Of a stretch of DNA of 61,546 nt, positions 1 to 11,461 are shown in pieces (the first letter of the stretch is position 1; the number at the start of each line of letters is the position of its first letter). Both the position numbers and the translations under genes were made by a program. The DNA comes from Gammaproteobacteria bacterium (GTDB taxonomy: Bacteria; Pseudomonadota; Gammaproteobacteria; HK1), in the NCBI GenBank assembly GCA_022824305.1, contig JAJEAD010000019.1:1-61546 (forward strand), read 5' to 3'. The notes under the pieces are model-generated. The model made no database searches. It was not told where the DNA came from and was given only the letters and a program-made list of their open reading frames with translations.

Positions 1-137
1 GGCGGCCGGCGCCCGCGCCGGCCGGCGGCGAGGGCTCGGGCGGCGGCCATGCCGGTGAGGCTCCGCGAAGCATGCCGGTGCGCCGCGGGTGCGGGTCGGC
101 GTCCCGGGAGGGAGCGCGCGCTGGGTTGCGAGCTGCT
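1..137. other. Left edge, downstream of gap; GC palindrome
   Basis: This short stretch follows the gap stop codon on the minus strand. Bases 4-12 and 15-23 are a perfect 9 bp inverted repeat (GGCCGGCGC / GCGCCGGCC) around two bases. No T-run follows it on either strand, so a terminator role is only possible. A minus-strand frame opens at an ATG at position 73 and runs off the edge, but its composition is pure GC-rich low complexity and I do not call it a gene. Confidence 0.35.
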
Positions 138-1151
138 TCAGGGCGCGTTGACCAGCGCGAGCGTGGTGTCGAGCATGCGGTTGGAGAAGCCCCACTCGTT
201 GTCGTACCAGGCGCTCACTTTGACGAGCCGGCCCTCGAGCACCTTGGTGAGCGGGGCTTCGTAGGTGGACGAAGCGGGATCGTGGTTGAAGTCGATGGAG
301 ACCAGGGGCGCGTCGCTGTAGTTCAGGATGCCCGCGAGCGGCCCCTTCGAGGCGGCGAGGAGCACTTCGTCGACTTCCTCGCGGCTGGTGTCGCGCTCCG
401 CGTTGAAGGTGAGATCGACGAGGGACACGTTCGCGGTCGGCACCCGGATGGCGTAACCGTCGAGGCGTCCGGCGAGCTCGGGCAGCACGAGCCCCACCGC
501 CTTGGCCGCGCCCGTGGTGGTGGGAATCATCGACTGGGTGGCGGAACGGGCCCGCCGGAGATCGCCGTGGTACACGTCGGCGAGGACCTGGTCGTTGGTG
601 TAGGCGTGCACCGTGGTCATCAGGCCCTGGCGCACGCCGATCTTGTCGTGCAGGGGAGCGACCAGCGGCGCCAGGCAGTTCGTCGTACACGAGGCATTGG
701 AAATCACGCGATGCGAGGCGCGGAGCACGTGGTGGTTGACTCCGTACACGATGGTGGCGTCGACGTCGCTGCCGCCGGGGGCGGAGATGATCACCTTGTC
801 CGCGCCCGCCTCGAGATGGCCGCTCGCCTTCTCCTTGCTGGTGAAGAGCCCGGTGGACTCGTGCACCACGTCGACGCCCAGCTCCCGCCAGGGCAGGCGG
901 GCCGGGTTTCGCTCCGCGCAGACTTCGATGCGGTCGCCGTTCACGACGATGTTCCCGCCCTCGACCGACACCTCACCGGGGAAGCGGCCGTGCACCGAGT
1001 CGTAGCGGAGCAGGTGGGCGTTGGTTTCCGCGTCGCCGAGATCGTTGAGCGCAACCACCCGGATCTCGCCGGTGCGGCCGCTCTCGTACAGGGCGCGCAG
1101 GATGTTGCGGCCGATGCGTCCGAAGCCGTTGATGGCAACCTTGATGGTCAT
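138..1151 (-). CDS. gap: Glyceraldehyde-3-phosphate dehydrogenase
   Basis: This cytoplasmic enzyme oxidises glyceraldehyde 3-phosphate to 1,3-bisphosphoglycerate with NAD(P) and inorganic phosphate. The 337 aa protein has the full family length. The Rossmann start [10 protein letters not shown] is at residues 7-16, and the active-site stretch [12 protein letters not shown] holds the nucleophilic Cys155. The phosphate-site stretch PTTTGAAKA and the C-terminal [14 protein letters not shown] are also intact. The ATG overlaps the stop codon of the transketolase gene (ATGA), so the two are translationally coupled and form a sugar-phosphate operon. In many gammaproteobacteria pgk, pyk and fba follow; they would lie beyond the left edge. 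Confidence 0.97.
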   Translation of the reverse strand: MTIKVAINGFGRIGRNILRALYESGRTGEIRVVALNDLGDAETNAHLLRYDSVHGRFPGEVSVEGGNIVVNGDRIEVCAERNPARLPWRELGVDVVHESTGLFTSKEKASGHLEAGADKVIISAPGGSDVDATIVYGVNHHVLRASHRVISNASCTTNCLAPLVAPLHDKIGVRQGLMTTVHAYTNDQVLADVYHGDLRRARSATQSMIPTTTGAAKAVGLVLPELAGRLDGYAIRVPTANVSLVDLTFNAERDTSREEVDEVLLAASKGPLAGILNYSDAPLVSIDFNHDPASSTYEAPLTKVLEGRLVKVSAWYDNEWGFSNRMLDTTLALVNAP

Positions 1152-3217
1152 GGCACCTCCTCGTTCCTTGCCAGCGCCGGCGATTGCGCCACGGGAGCGG
1201 AGCCCTCGCCGCCGCGAGTCTGCGCGAGCGCGGCCAGCACCTCGCTCGCCACGTTGCGCGCGGTGAATCCGAAATGTTCGAAGAGGTCTGCGTAGGGGGC
1301 CGACTCTCCGAACGTGTCGAGGCCGACGATGCGTCCCGCCGGACCGACGTACTTGTGCCACAGTCCGGTGGCGCCCGCCTCCACCGCCACCCGCGCGGAG
1401 ACGCGGGAGGGCAGCACCGCCTCCCGATATTCGGAATCCTGCGCGTCGAAGACGTCGGTCGAGGGCATCGACACGACGCGGCAGCCCACTCCGTCCGCCT
1501 CGAGGGATGCGGCCGCCTGCATCGCGATGTCCACTTCGGAGCCGGTCGCGATCACGATGGCGTCCAGGGAGCCGGCGGCGTCGCGAAGCACGTAGCCTCC
1601 GCGCGCGATCTGCGCGATCCGGGCCGCGCTTCGCTCCTGGTGCGGCAGGGTCTGGCGGGAGAAGAGCAGGCTGGTCGGCCCGTCCCGGCGTTCCACCGCG
1701 TGGCGCCAGGCGACGGTGGACTCCACCGCGTCGCAGGGCCGCCAGACCGACATGTTGGGCATGAGCCGCAGGCAGGCCGCCTGCTCCACCGCCTGGTGGG
1801 TGGGGCCGTCCTCGCCGAGCCCGATGGAATCGTGCGTGTACACGAAGACGCAACGTATCTTCATGAGGGCGGCCATTCGGAGCGCGTTGCGCGCGTACTC
1901 CGAGAACATCAGGAAGGTGCCGGCATAGGGGATGAAGCCCCCGTGCAGCGCGATGCCGTTCGCGATCGCCGACATGCCGAACTCGCGCACTCCGAAGTAG
2001 ATGTAGTTTCCGCCCGGCTCCTCGCGGCTCTGAGGCAGCGATCCGGACCACTTGGTCAGGTTCGAGCCCGTGAGGTCCGCGGAACCGCCGATGAGCTCCG
2101 GCAGGGCCGGTCCGATGCCCTCCAGGGCATCCCGGGAGGCGTTGCGCGACGCGATGCTTCGGGCGGTCCGTGAGACCTTCGAGACGAGTGTTTCGCAGAT
2201 CCGCTCCCAGTCCTCGGGCAAGTCGCCCCGCATGCGGCGCTCGAGCTCGGACGCGAGCTGCGGGAACGCATCCCGGTAGGCTTCGATGCGCGCACGCCAC
2301 TCGTCCTCGGCCCGCTGCCCCCGCTCGCGGGCATCCCACCCCGAGTAGATGTCATCGGGAACGAAGAAGGGCTCGTGGGGCCAGCCGATGGCCTCCCGGG
2401 CGCCCGCGATCTCTTCCTCTCCGAGCGGGGCGCCGTGGGTGGCGGCGGTCCCCTGCCGGGTGGGGGCGCCCCAGCCGATCACGGTGCGGCAGCAGACGAG
2501 GGAAGGGCGGTCGCCGCTCTCGCGCGCCTCGCGGAGCGCCGCGTGCACCGCGCGCCAGTCATGACCGTCCACCCCCTCCTGCACGTGCCAGCCGTAGGCG
2601 CGAAAGCGCATGGCCGTCTCGTCGGTGAACCAGCCCGCGACCTCTCCGTCGATGGAGATGCCGTTGTCGTCGTACACGAGGATGAGCTTGCCCAGTCCGA
2701 GGGTGCCCGCGAGCGAGCAGGCCTCGTGGGAGATGCCTTCCATCAGGCACCCGTCACCCGCGAAGACGTAGGTGGAGTGGTCGACGACCCGGTGGCCCTC
2801 CCGATTGAAATGCGCCGCGAGCGCGCGTTCCGCGAGCGCCATGCCCACCGCGTTGGCGATGCCCTGCCCGAGCGGCCCGGTGGTGGTCTCCACTCCGGGG
2901 GTGTAGCCGAACTCGGGATGCCCGGGGGTCATCGAATGGAGCTGGCGGAAGTTCCGGATCTCGTCCATGGGCAGCGCGTAGCCGCTGAGGTGCAGCAGGG
3001 CGTAGTGCAGCATCGAACCGTGGCCGTTGGAGAGCACGAAACGGTCCCGGTCCGGCCAGGCCGGGTTGGCGGGGTTGTGCGCCAGGAAGTCGTTCCACAG
3101 CACTTCCGCGATGTCGGCCATCCCCATCGGCATCCCCGGGTGCCCCGACTTCGCCCGCTGCACGGCGTCCATGGCCAGAGCGCGCACTGCGTTGGCGAGT
3201 TGTCTGCGTTCAGGCAT
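1148..3217 (-). CDS. tkt: Transketolase
   Basis: This thiamine-diphosphate enzyme moves two-carbon ketol units between sugar phosphates in the pentose phosphate pathway or Calvin cycle. The protein is 689 aa. The N-terminal [19 protein letters not shown], the cofactor-binding GDGCLMEG, and the central [19 protein letters not shown] with the family glutamate are all present. The C-terminal domain ends shortly after a regular transketolase fold, with a short charged tail. The chosen ATG at 3217 is the first in frame; its ribosome site is weak. It is the first gene of the tkt-gap pair and overlaps gap by 4 bp. No ribulose bisphosphate carboxylase gene is in the window, so the sequence does not say whether it serves carbon fixation. 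Confidence 0.97.
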   Translation of the reverse strand: MPERRQLANAVRALAMDAVQRAKSGHPGMPMGMADIAEVLWNDFLAHNPANPAWPDRDRFVLSNGHGSMLHYALLHLSGYALPMDEIRNFRQLHSMTPGHPEFGYTPGVETTTGPLGQGIANAVGMALAERALAAHFNREGHRVVDHSTYVFAGDGCLMEGISHEACSLAGTLGLGKLILVYDDNGISIDGEVAGWFTDETAMRFRAYGWHVQEGVDGHDWRAVHAALREARESGDRPSLVCCRTVIGWGAPTRQGTAATHGAPLGEEEIAGAREAIGWPHEPFFVPDDIYSGWDARERGQRAEDEWRARIEAYRDAFPQLASELERRMRGDLPEDWERICETLVSKVSRTARSIASRNASRDALEGIGPALPELIGGSADLTGSNLTKWSGSLPQSREEPGGNYIYFGVREFGMSAIANGIALHGGFIPYAGTFLMFSEYARNALRMAALMKIRCVFVYTHDSIGLGEDGPTHQAVEQAACLRLMPNMSVWRPCDAVESTVAWRHAVERRDGPTSLLFSRQTLPHQERSAARIAQIARGGYVLRDAAGSLDAIVIATGSEVDIAMQAAASLEADGVGCRVVSMPSTDVFDAQDSEYREAVLPSRVSARVAVEAGATGLWHKYVGPAGRIVGLDTFGESAPYADLFEHFGFTARNVASEVLAALAQTRGGEGSAPVAQSPALARNEEVP

Positions 3218-3588
3218 CGGACATCGGGGACTTGCGCAAGAGGAAGAGGGGCGGAGCCTGCGCCGCGGCGCCCCGGGCGCGCTTCGCCGAATCGCTCACC
3301 GGCGCGAGGCCGCCCGAATGGCGCGCGGGCCGGACGCCAGCCGGGCAAGAGCCGGAGAAAGACGGCGGCGCTTCGGGAGCGCGGATCCTAAGCGGCCTCC
3401 CGGGCCGGGTAAAGGCCGGCGCCCATCCCCTTCGTGAAAGGCCTCGAGCGGGCACGGCCCGCTACCGCGAGCGGATCGGCGTCCGCAGTGGGAAATCGGT
3501 GAAACAGGGCGGCTCGAGCGAGGGTGGACGGCGCCGACATCCTGCTAGACTAGCGCGCTTTTCCGGGCAGCTCGTTAGAGGGGAATCC
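3218..3588. other. Intergenic region between divergent tkt and metK
   Basis: This 371-base gap separates tkt (minus) from metK (plus) and must hold both promoters. It contains one copy of the dispersed repeat at 3443-3514. A short palindrome GCTAGACTAGC at 3544-3554 lies 35 bases before the metK start; it includes a possible -10 element TAGACT, but no convincing -35 box is placed for it. I looked for SAM-type riboswitch cores and saw none. Confidence 0.5.
3443..3514 (+). repeat. Dispersed intergenic repeat, copy A
   Basis: This copy aligns by eye with copy B (11255-11328, minus) in about 57 of 74 columns. The best-kept parts are CTCGAG at the left end, a middle CGTCCGC, and a right part GGAAATCGG followed by GAAACA and GCGGCT. 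Copies C and D share the right-hand core. The element is not a coding unit; its position upstream of metK is intergenic. Confidence 0.6.
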
Positions 3589-4752
3589 ATGGCAGCGGGA
3601 CGGCTCATCACCTCGGAATCGGTGTCCGAGGGTCATCCGGACAAGATGTGCGACCAGATCTCGGACGCCGTTCTCGACGCCGTGCTCGAGCAGGACGCGC
3701 GCGGCCGCGTCGGGTGCGAGACGATGGTCAAGACGGGCATGGTCATACTCGCAGGCGAGATCACGACCAGCGCCGGCATCGACTACGAGGACCTGGTCCG
3801 CGACCTCGTCATCGGCATCGGCTACGACAACCACGACGTCGGATTCGACGGCCGCACCTGCGGTGTGCTGAACCTCATCGGCCGGCAGTCCCCCGACATC
3901 GCCCAGGGCGTCGACGAGAGCGACGACCACGAGCAGGGGGCGGGCGACCAGGGCATGATGTACGGCTACGCGACGGACGAGACCGACGTGCTCATGCCCG
4001 CGCCCATCACCTACGCGCACCGCCTCGTGCGCCGGCAGTCGGAAGTGCGAAGGAGCGGGAAGCTGCCCTGGCTGCGCCCGGACGCGAAGAGCCAGGTGAG
4101 CTGCCGCTACGAGGACGGGCGGCCCACCGGAGCCGATGCGGTGGTGCTCTCCACCCAGCACGCACCGGACGTGGAGTACGAGGACCTGAAGGAGGCGGTG
4201 ATGGAAGAGATCATCCGCCCCGTGCTCCCGGAGTCGTGGCTGCGCCAGGACACCCTCTTCCACATCAATCCGACCGGGCGCGTCGTCACCGGTGGCCCGG
4301 TCGGCGACTGCGGCCTGACCGGGCGCAAGATCATCGTCGACACCTACGGGGGAGTCGGCCGGCACGGCGGCGGCGCCTTCTCCGGCAAGGACCCCTCGAA
4401 GGTGGACCGCTCCGCCGCCTACGCGTGCCGCTACGTCGCGAAGAACCTGGTGGCGGCGGGGCTCGCGAAGCGTTGCGAGGTCCAGGTCTCCTACGCGATC
4501 GGCGTCGCGGAGCCCACCTCGGTGAGCATCGAGGCCTTCGGGACCGGAGCGGTGAGCGACGGGCGGCTGGGCGAGCTGGTGCGCGCCCACTTCGACCTGA
4601 AGCCCGCGGGCATCGTCCGGATGTTCGACCTGCTGCGCCCCATGTATCGCAAGACCGCGGTGTACGGGCACTTCGGGCGGGAGGACGAGGACTTCCCGTG
4701 GGAGCGCACCGACAAGGCGGAGGCGTTGCGCGAGGACGCCGGCCTCCGGTAG
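3589..4752 (+). CDS. metK: S-adenosylmethionine synthetase
   Basis: This enzyme makes S-adenosylmethionine from methionine and ATP in the cytoplasm. The protein is 387 aa, normal for the family. It starts with the typical [20 protein letters not shown]. The ATP/methionine motif [12 protein letters not shown] and the glycine-rich, lysine-containing [19 protein letters not shown] loop are both present. The ATG at 3589 is preceded by AGAGGGG at good spacing. The next gene is ahcY, so the operon both makes SAM and clears its by-product S-adenosylhomocysteine. Nothing odd is seen. Confidence 0.98.
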   Translation: MAAGRLITSESVSEGHPDKMCDQISDAVLDAVLEQDARGRVGCETMVKTGMVILAGEITTSAGIDYEDLVRDLVIGIGYDNHDVGFDGRTCGVLNLIGRQSPDIAQGVDESDDHEQGAGDQGMMYGYATDETDVLMPAPITYAHRLVRRQSEVRRSGKLPWLRPDAKSQVSCRYEDGRPTGADAVVLSTQHAPDVEYEDLKEAVMEEIIRPVLPESWLRQDTLFHINPTGRVVTGGPVGDCGLTGRKIIVDTYGGVGRHGGGAFSGKDPSKVDRSAAYACRYVAKNLVAAGLAKRCEVQVSYAIGVAEPTSVSIEAFGTGAVSDGRLGELVRAHFDLKPAGIVRMFDLLRPMYRKTAVYGHFGREDEDFPWERTDKAEALREDAGLR

Positions 4753-4766
4753 CCGGCGAGAGAGCC

Positions 4767-4802
4767 CGGCGCGGCGGCGAGGGTACGATGCGCGCCGCGC
4801 CG
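4767..4802 (+). other. 10 bp hairpin between metK and ahcY
   Basis: CGGCGCGGCG (4767-4776) and CGCCGCGCCG (4793-4802) are perfectly complementary around a 16-base loop. The structure lies in the 125-base metK-ahcY gap, about 75 bases before the ahcY start. It could attenuate or stabilise the message. The conserved core of the known SAH riboswitch is not present, and no T-run follows. Confidence 0.4.
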
Positions 4803-4877
4803 CACCACGCGCGTGAGCGCAAGGCAGGGACCACGGGCCCGCGCGCCTCGAGCGAAGCGGGTCATGCGAGGAGCACA

Positions 4878-6272
<1,395 letters not shown>

Positions 6273-6530
6273 GAGGCGCCGGGGGCGCTATCCGCCCTCG
6301 CAAGGGACATCTCGCGGGGAGGCCACGCCGGGTGCGGTGCGTGCGGGGGCTCGCGGGCGGCCGGAGGGGCACCGCGCTGTACGCGGGAGGCGTCGCCCTG
6401 TAGGCGCACCCCGCATGAAGAGCGAGCCCGCGGCGGCGCGCCGGAAGGCTCCCGGTCGCATGATTCGCCGTGGTTCCCGCCGCGCTCCTCACTAGGATTC
6501 GTGGAGTCGAATTCCTGGAGAGGGTATCGA

Positions 6531-8276
6531 GTGGGAGCCGCCCCTGTTCTCGATTGTCGTTTCTCGCCGACGCTCCCGCAGCGCGGCGCGCGTCGCTCCG
6601 TCCTGCGGCCGGAATGCGCCCGCCGCCGGCTCCTGGCCACCGCCTTCGCGGCCGCGTTCTCCACCGGGTGCCAGGTCCCGCCGCCGGACAGCGGGGAAGT
6701 GCCCCTCACCGGACACATCTCGCAAGGGCAGTGGCTTCCCCTGCCTGCCTCGACGAGTCCGGTGACGGGGTCGCCGCCGCCCGCGCCCGTCGATTCGGAG
6801 GCCCGAACGGAATCGCCCCCGGAGACCTATACGGTGGTGGTGGACCAGGTTCCCGTCGAGGAGCTGCTCTTCGCCCTCGCTCGCGACGCCGAGATCAACG
6901 TCGACGTGCACCCCGACATCTCCGGGCGGGTCACCCTGAATGCGGTGGACCAGACGCTTCCCCAGCTCCTCGACCGGATTTCCCACCAGGTGAGCCTGCG
7001 CCACGAAATGAGGGGGGACAGCCTGCTGATCCTTCCCGACCGTCCCTTCCTGCGCGCGTACCGGCTCGACTACGTGAATGTCGCGCGCGACACCACGAGT
7101 GGCACGCGAACCACGACCGCAGTTGCGACACCCGCGGGTGGCGCTTCGGAAAACGCGTCCGCCACCGAGGTAGTCAACGTGTCCAGCAGCAGCGTGTGGG
7201 CGACCATTACCTCGACGCTTCGCGAAATCGTTCAGCCCTCCGCCGGACCGGCCGCGTCCGACTCGCGGGAGACGGTCGTCGCCAGCCCGGAGAGCGGGGT
7301 CATCATGGTGCGCGCAACGGCGCGGCAGCACGATCAGGTCCGGGCCTATCTCGATGCGGTCGCGGCCGGCCTGCAACGGCAAGTGCTGATCGAGACCTCC
7401 ATCGTCGAGGTCAATCTCGGCGATCGCTTTCAGGCCGGAGTCGACTGGAGGAGCCTCGTCGAGAGACTCGGCGTCTCCGTCCGAAGCGCCACCGGCGGCG
7501 CGATTGCGCCGTCATCGGCAGGGGTGACCGGACTTCTCCTCGACTACACAACGGAGAGTGACGGCATGGATCTCTCGGTGGTCCTGCGTCTCCTCGAGAG
7601 CTTCGGTCATACCCGCGTCCTCTCCAGTCCCAAGCTCATGGCGCTCAACAACCAGACCTCGGTGCTCAAGGTGGTGGACAACGAGGTCTACTTCAGCGTC
7701 GACATCAAGGAAGAAAAGGACGCGGAGACCGGAGACGTCACGCAGGAAGTCACGAGCACCGTGAACACGGTGCCGGTGGGACTGGTGATGAACGTCACTC
7801 CCCATGTGAGCGATGACGATTCGGTGTCCCTGAACATCCGACCCACCATCACCCGGATTCGCGAATTCGTGAACGATCCGGGGGTGGCGATCGCCGCCGC
7901 TCGCCTTGGCGCCGGAACCGGCGCCGCCGTCGTCAACCGGGTGCCGGTAGTGCAGGTGCGCGAGACGGAGACCATGATGCGGGTCGAGAGCGGCCAGGTC
8001 GCAGTCCTCGGGGGGTTGATGCAGGAGCGACGGTCGAGCCGGGACGACGGCGTGCCGGGAATCCGTCGGTTGGGCTTCCTCGCCCCTCTCCTGGGATATC
8101 GGGACCGGCAACTCACGAAGACCGAGCTCATCATTTTCCTTCGGGCAACGGTCGTTCGCGCCCCGAGCATCGAGTCCGACTTTCGAGACTATCGCCATCT
8201 CCTGCCCGGCGGCGGGCACCCGCGTGGGCGGCTGCCGGCGCCGCCGGATCCCATGGTGTTCGGAGCGATTCCGTGA
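6531..8276 (+). CDS. MshL/GspD-like secretin
   Basis: This is predicted to form the outer-membrane ring through which a type IV pilus or type II pseudopilus works. The region after YTVVVDQVPVEELLFALARD is the secretin N-domain, followed by a threonine/serine-rich linker and a C-terminal secretin domain (VLSSPKLMALNNQ, VPVVQVRETETMMRV, GQVAVLGGLMQERRS). The N terminus is hydrophobic and ends in FSTGC (Cys47), a weak lipobox, as MshL is a lipoprotein. The GTG at 6531 is chosen for the GGAGAGG eight bases upstream; a GTG at 6501 is possible. It is first in a long operon and overlaps the ATPase gene by a GTGA. MshL of MSHA pili is the closest recognised relative. Confidence 0.9.
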   Translation: MGAAPVLDCRFSPTLPQRGARRSVLRPECARRRLLATAFAAAFSTGCQVPPPDSGEVPLTGHISQGQWLPLPASTSPVTGSPPPAPVDSEARTESPPETYTVVVDQVPVEELLFALARDAEINVDVHPDISGRVTLNAVDQTLPQLLDRISHQVSLRHEMRGDSLLILPDRPFLRAYRLDYVNVARDTTSGTRTTTAVATPAGGASENASATEVVNVSSSSVWATITSTLREIVQPSAGPAASDSRETVVASPESGVIMVRATARQHDQVRAYLDAVAAGLQRQVLIETSIVEVNLGDRFQAGVDWRSLVERLGVSVRSATGGAIAPSSAGVTGLLLDYTTESDGMDLSVVLRLLESFGHTRVLSSPKLMALNNQTSVLKVVDNEVYFSVDIKEEKDAETGDVTQEVTSTVNTVPVGLVMNVTPHVSDDDSVSLNIRPTITRIREFVNDPGVAIAAARLGAGTGAAVVNRVPVVQVRETETMMRVESGQVAVLGGLMQERRSSRDDGVPGIRRLGFLAPLLGYRDRQLTKTELIIFLRATVVRAPSIESDFRDYRHLLPGGGHPRGRLPAPPDPMVFGAIP

Positions 8277-10051
8277 AGGAGTCCTCGGCTCCCGCAGTGA
8301 CCGTCCGCCCGATCCCCGGCGAGGATTCCAGAGTCGAAGGCACGAAGGGTGGCCGGATTGGGGAGTTGCTCGTCGCACGGGGAGCGGTCAGCGAGGACCA
8401 GGTGCGAATCGCGCTCACCGAGCAGCGGCGGGCGCGGCCCCGGGAGCCCCTCGGGCGCATCCTGGTGCGTCTCGGATTCGTCACCGAGGCGCTGATTCGC
8501 GACGTGCTCGGCGGTGCCCTGGGCTGCGACAGTGTCGATCTCGCACAGGCGGTCATCGACAGCGAGATCCTGGCGGTGATCCCGGAACACCTGGCACGGC
8601 GTCATAGGATCCTGGGGCTCTCCCGAGGCTCGAGTGCTCTCACCGTGGCCATGGAGGATCCCTTCGACGTGATCGCCCTCGACCAGGTGCGGGCCTGCGC
8701 GGGAGCCGACGTCGAGCTCCGGCCGGTACTGGCGGGCGCCGCCGAGCTCGACGCCGCCATCGATCGCTTCTACGGATTCGAGCTGTCGATCGATGGAATC
8801 CTTCGGGAGATGGAGACCGGAGAAATCGATGAACGTTTTCTCCAGATCCACGCCGACCCCGAGTTCCGTCAGCCTCTCGTACGCCTCGTCAACGCGCTTC
8901 TGTGCGATGCCGTGAAGCGCGAGGCGTCGGATATCCACCTCGAGCCGGAGCGTGACTTCCTGCGCGTGCGCTATCGAATCGACGGAGTGCTCCGTCAGAT
9001 TCGCAGCCTGCATCGCAGCTACTGGTCCGCGATCGCGGTAAGAGTGAAGGTGATGGCGGGAATGAACATCGCCGAGGCCCGGGCGCCTCAGGACGGCCGA
9101 ATCTCCCTCGCGGTCTCGGGCCGGAGCATCGACTTTCGGGTTTCCTCTCTGCCGACCACCTACGGAGAGAACATCGTGCTCCGGGTGCTTGACCGTGAGA
9201 AGGGCATCGTTTCCCTCGAGAGCATGGGATTCGCCCCTCGGCAGCTCGCCACCCTCCGCCTGATGCTGGCTCGGCCGCAGGGGATCATGCTGGTGACGGG
9301 GCCGACCGGAAGCGGCAAGACCACCATGCTCTATTCGATGCTCAGCCATCTCAACTGCGAACGGCGAAACATCATGACGCTCGAGGATCCGGTCGAGTAT
9401 CCGATGCGGATGATCCGCCAGACTTCGGTCAACGAAGCGGTGCGTCTCACTTTCGCCGACGGAATCCGCAGCATGATGCGGCAGGACCCCGACGTCATCC
9501 TGGTCGGAGAGATCCGGGACCACGAAACCGCTCTGATGGCCTTTCGCGCGGCCATGACCGGCCACCAGGTGTTCGCGACGCTGCACACGAACTCGGCGGT
9601 GGGGGCGATACCGCGCCTGGTGGACGCCGGAATCGCGCCCGGAATCATCTCCGGCAACGTCATAGGAGTGCTCGGAATGCGCCTGGTGCGCCGGCTCTGT
9701 GCCTTGTGCAAGAGCCGCCATCAGCCCTTGCCGGCGGAGCGGCCAGGGGACGGCTCGCACGATTCCGGCGAAATCGTGCCCTCGTACCGGTCATCCGGGT
9801 GCGAATCATGCGACCACAGCGGCTACCGGGGGCGGCTGGCGGTTCTCGAAGTGCTGCGATTCGATGCGATCCTCGACGAGCTCGTGGCGCGTCACGCAAC
9901 CGGCCCCGAGCTGCTCGAGGCCGCAAGAGCACGAGGCTTCTCGACGATGGCGGAGGACGCCATCAGGCGCGTGCGCGCGGGCGAAACCAGCCTGGACGAG
10001 GTCTCGCGGGTGCTGGATGTGAGCGACCTGGGGGATTGCCGGTGCCCCTGA
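8273..10051 (+). CDS. GspE/MshE-type assembly ATPase
   Basis: This cytoplasmic hexameric ATPase should power polymerisation of the pilus or pseudopilus. The 592 aa protein has an N-terminal MshEN-like domain, then the GspE core. It carries Walker A GPTGSGKTT (Lys349), the Asp box around MTLEDPVEYP, Walker B LVGEIRDHETALMA and the His box TGHQVFATLHTNS. A tetracysteine zinc motif is formed by CALC and GCESC after the core. The presence of the N-terminal domain and the cysteines points to an extension ATPase, not a PilT retraction ATPase; no PilT is nearby. The GTG start overlaps the secretin stop. Confidence 0.93.
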   Translation: MKESSAPAVTVRPIPGEDSRVEGTKGGRIGELLVARGAVSEDQVRIALTEQRRARPREPLGRILVRLGFVTEALIRDVLGGALGCDSVDLAQAVIDSEILAVIPEHLARRHRILGLSRGSSALTVAMEDPFDVIALDQVRACAGADVELRPVLAGAAELDAAIDRFYGFELSIDGILREMETGEIDERFLQIHADPEFRQPLVRLVNALLCDAVKREASDIHLEPERDFLRVRYRIDGVLRQIRSLHRSYWSAIAVRVKVMAGMNIAEARAPQDGRISLAVSGRSIDFRVSSLPTTYGENIVLRVLDREKGIVSLESMGFAPRQLATLRLMLARPQGIMLVTGPTGSGKTTMLYSMLSHLNCERRNIMTLEDPVEYPMRMIRQTSVNEAVRLTFADGIRSMMRQDPDVILVGEIRDHETALMAFRAAMTGHQVFATLHTNSAVGAIPRLVDAGIAPGIISGNVIGVLGMRLVRRLCALCKSRHQPLPAERPGDGSHDSGEIVPSYRSSGCESCDHSGYRGRLAVLEVLRFDAILDELVARHATGPELLEAARARGFSTMAEDAIRRVRAGETSLDEVSRVLDVSDLGDCRCP

Positions 10052-11244
10052 TGCGGTATCGGGCAATGGATGCACGCGGCCGGGTATCCCGGGGCTGCAT
10101 CGAAGTCGAGGATCCCCAGCACCTCGAGCGGCGTCTCGCGCTCATGAACCTGGAGCTCATCGATGCAATCGAGACGCCAAGGAGAAACGGCACCCGGAGA
10201 GTCCGGGCGGGTCGCCGCGAGCTCATTCACTTCTTCTTCGCTCTCGAGCAACTCCTCCGCGCCGGGGTGCCCGTGCTCGACGCTCTCGCCGATCTGAGGG
10301 ACAGCGCCGCCAACGCGACCCTTCGAGCCCTGGTGGCCAGCCTTGCGGAGTCGATCGAATCGGGCAGGACGCTCTCCGAGGCGATGAGGGGTATGCCGCG
10401 GACCTTCGATGCGGTGTTCGTCGGGCTGGTCGAAGCGGGTGAGTCGAGTGGAAACGTGGAAATCGTCCTCCGCGATCTGACCGAGAACCTCAAGTGGCAG
10501 GACGAGCAGGCGGCGAAGATTCGAAAGCTGCTCGCCTATCCTGTTTTCGCCGGAGGCGTGCTCGTGGCGGTGATGATCTTCCTGATGACCGCACTGGTCC
10601 CACAGCTCGTTTCGTTCATCGCCATGACGGGGCACGACCTTCCCGCTCACACCCGGATCCTGATCGCGACCTCCGAGTTCTGCGTCCACCACTGGCACAT
10701 CCTGGTCCTCGCGCCGCCGGCGCTCGTCGGCGCTTGCGTGATATTGGCGAGGACGAGTCCCGCCGTTCGCTTCGCGATCGATGGCTTGAAGCTCGCGGCA
10801 TGGGGAGCCGGTCCGATTCTGAGGAAAGTCATCCTTGCCCGTTTCGCGAACTACTTCGCCTTGATGTACGCGTCCGGCATCGACGTGCCCGAGTGCATTC
10901 GCATCTGCGAAGGCATCGTCGGCAACCGGGTCGTCGCGAAGGCGACCCGTCGCGCCCGGCGCCGAATCGCAGAAGGAGCGGGAGTAAGCGAGAGCTTCGA
11001 ATCCTCGGGACTCTTTCCCCCGCTCGTCCTGCGCATGCTGCGGGTGGGCGAGAGCACCGGCGCGCTCGACCGTTCGCTTCGAAGCGTGAGCTATTTCTAC
11101 GAACGCGATGTACAAGCGGCCGTCGACCGCTTGCAGACGGTGCTCGGTCCGGCCCTGACCCTGGTTCTCGGCACCATGCTCTTCTGGATCATCGTTTCCG
11201 TGATCGGACCGATCTACGGCGCGATTACGAGCATCGAGTTCTGA
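10042..11244 (+). CDS. GspF/MshG-type platform protein
   Basis: This inner-membrane protein is the platform that the assembly ATPase acts on. The 400 aa sequence begins MPLMRYRAMDARGRVSRG, the usual family start, which together with GGGGGA upstream favours GTG 10042 over the ATG at 10051. It has two repeated cytoplasmic T2SSF domains (around FFFALEQLLRAGVPVLDAL and FANYFALMYASGIDVPEC), each followed by hydrophobic segments, and ends with a membrane helix LVLGTMLFWIIVSVIGPIYG. It overlaps the ATPase gene by 10 bases. A 217-base gap with a dispersed repeat follows before the next gene. Confidence 0.92.
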   Translation: MPLMRYRAMDARGRVSRGCIEVEDPQHLERRLALMNLELIDAIETPRRNGTRRVRAGRRELIHFFFALEQLLRAGVPVLDALADLRDSAANATLRALVASLAESIESGRTLSEAMRGMPRTFDAVFVGLVEAGESSGNVEIVLRDLTENLKWQDEQAAKIRKLLAYPVFAGGVLVAVMIFLMTALVPQLVSFIAMTGHDLPAHTRILIATSEFCVHHWHILVLAPPALVGACVILARTSPAVRFAIDGLKLAAWGAGPILRKVILARFANYFALMYASGIDVPECIRICEGIVGNRVVAKATRRARRRIAEGAGVSESFESSGLFPPLVLRMLRVGESTGALDRSLRSVSYFYERDVQAAVDRLQTVLGPALTLVLGTMLFWIIVSVIGPIYGAITSIEF

Positions 11245-11254
11245 GTTGTACTGA

Positions 11255-11328
11255 AGCCGCAATGATTCGCCGACTTCCTGGCTGGCGGACGACAATCCGT
11301 TCGCGATATCGGGCGGTGCTCCCTCGAG
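11255..11328 (-). repeat. Dispersed intergenic repeat, copy B
   Basis: On the minus strand this matches copy A over its full length (about 57 of 74 columns) and copy C over the right-hand core. It starts 11 bases after the platform-protein stop and fills part of the only sizeable gap in the first half of the pilus operon. It therefore looks inserted between genes that would otherwise be contiguous. Confidence 0.6.
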
Positions 11329-11461
11329 CCGCTTCGCGCCACTTTCCGCTACGACTTCGGCGTCTCTCGCTTCGTACGATCCACGACCACGGCATCCTGG
11401 CGCCCGAAACCACCCAACGCCGAAGAAACTCGACGCTTCGCATCGGGTGCCGCGAGTTCCG

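Noticed and set aside
4753..4877. SAH riboswitch before ahcY
   Set aside because: The gap has a strong hairpin, but the conserved core of the SAH element was not found.
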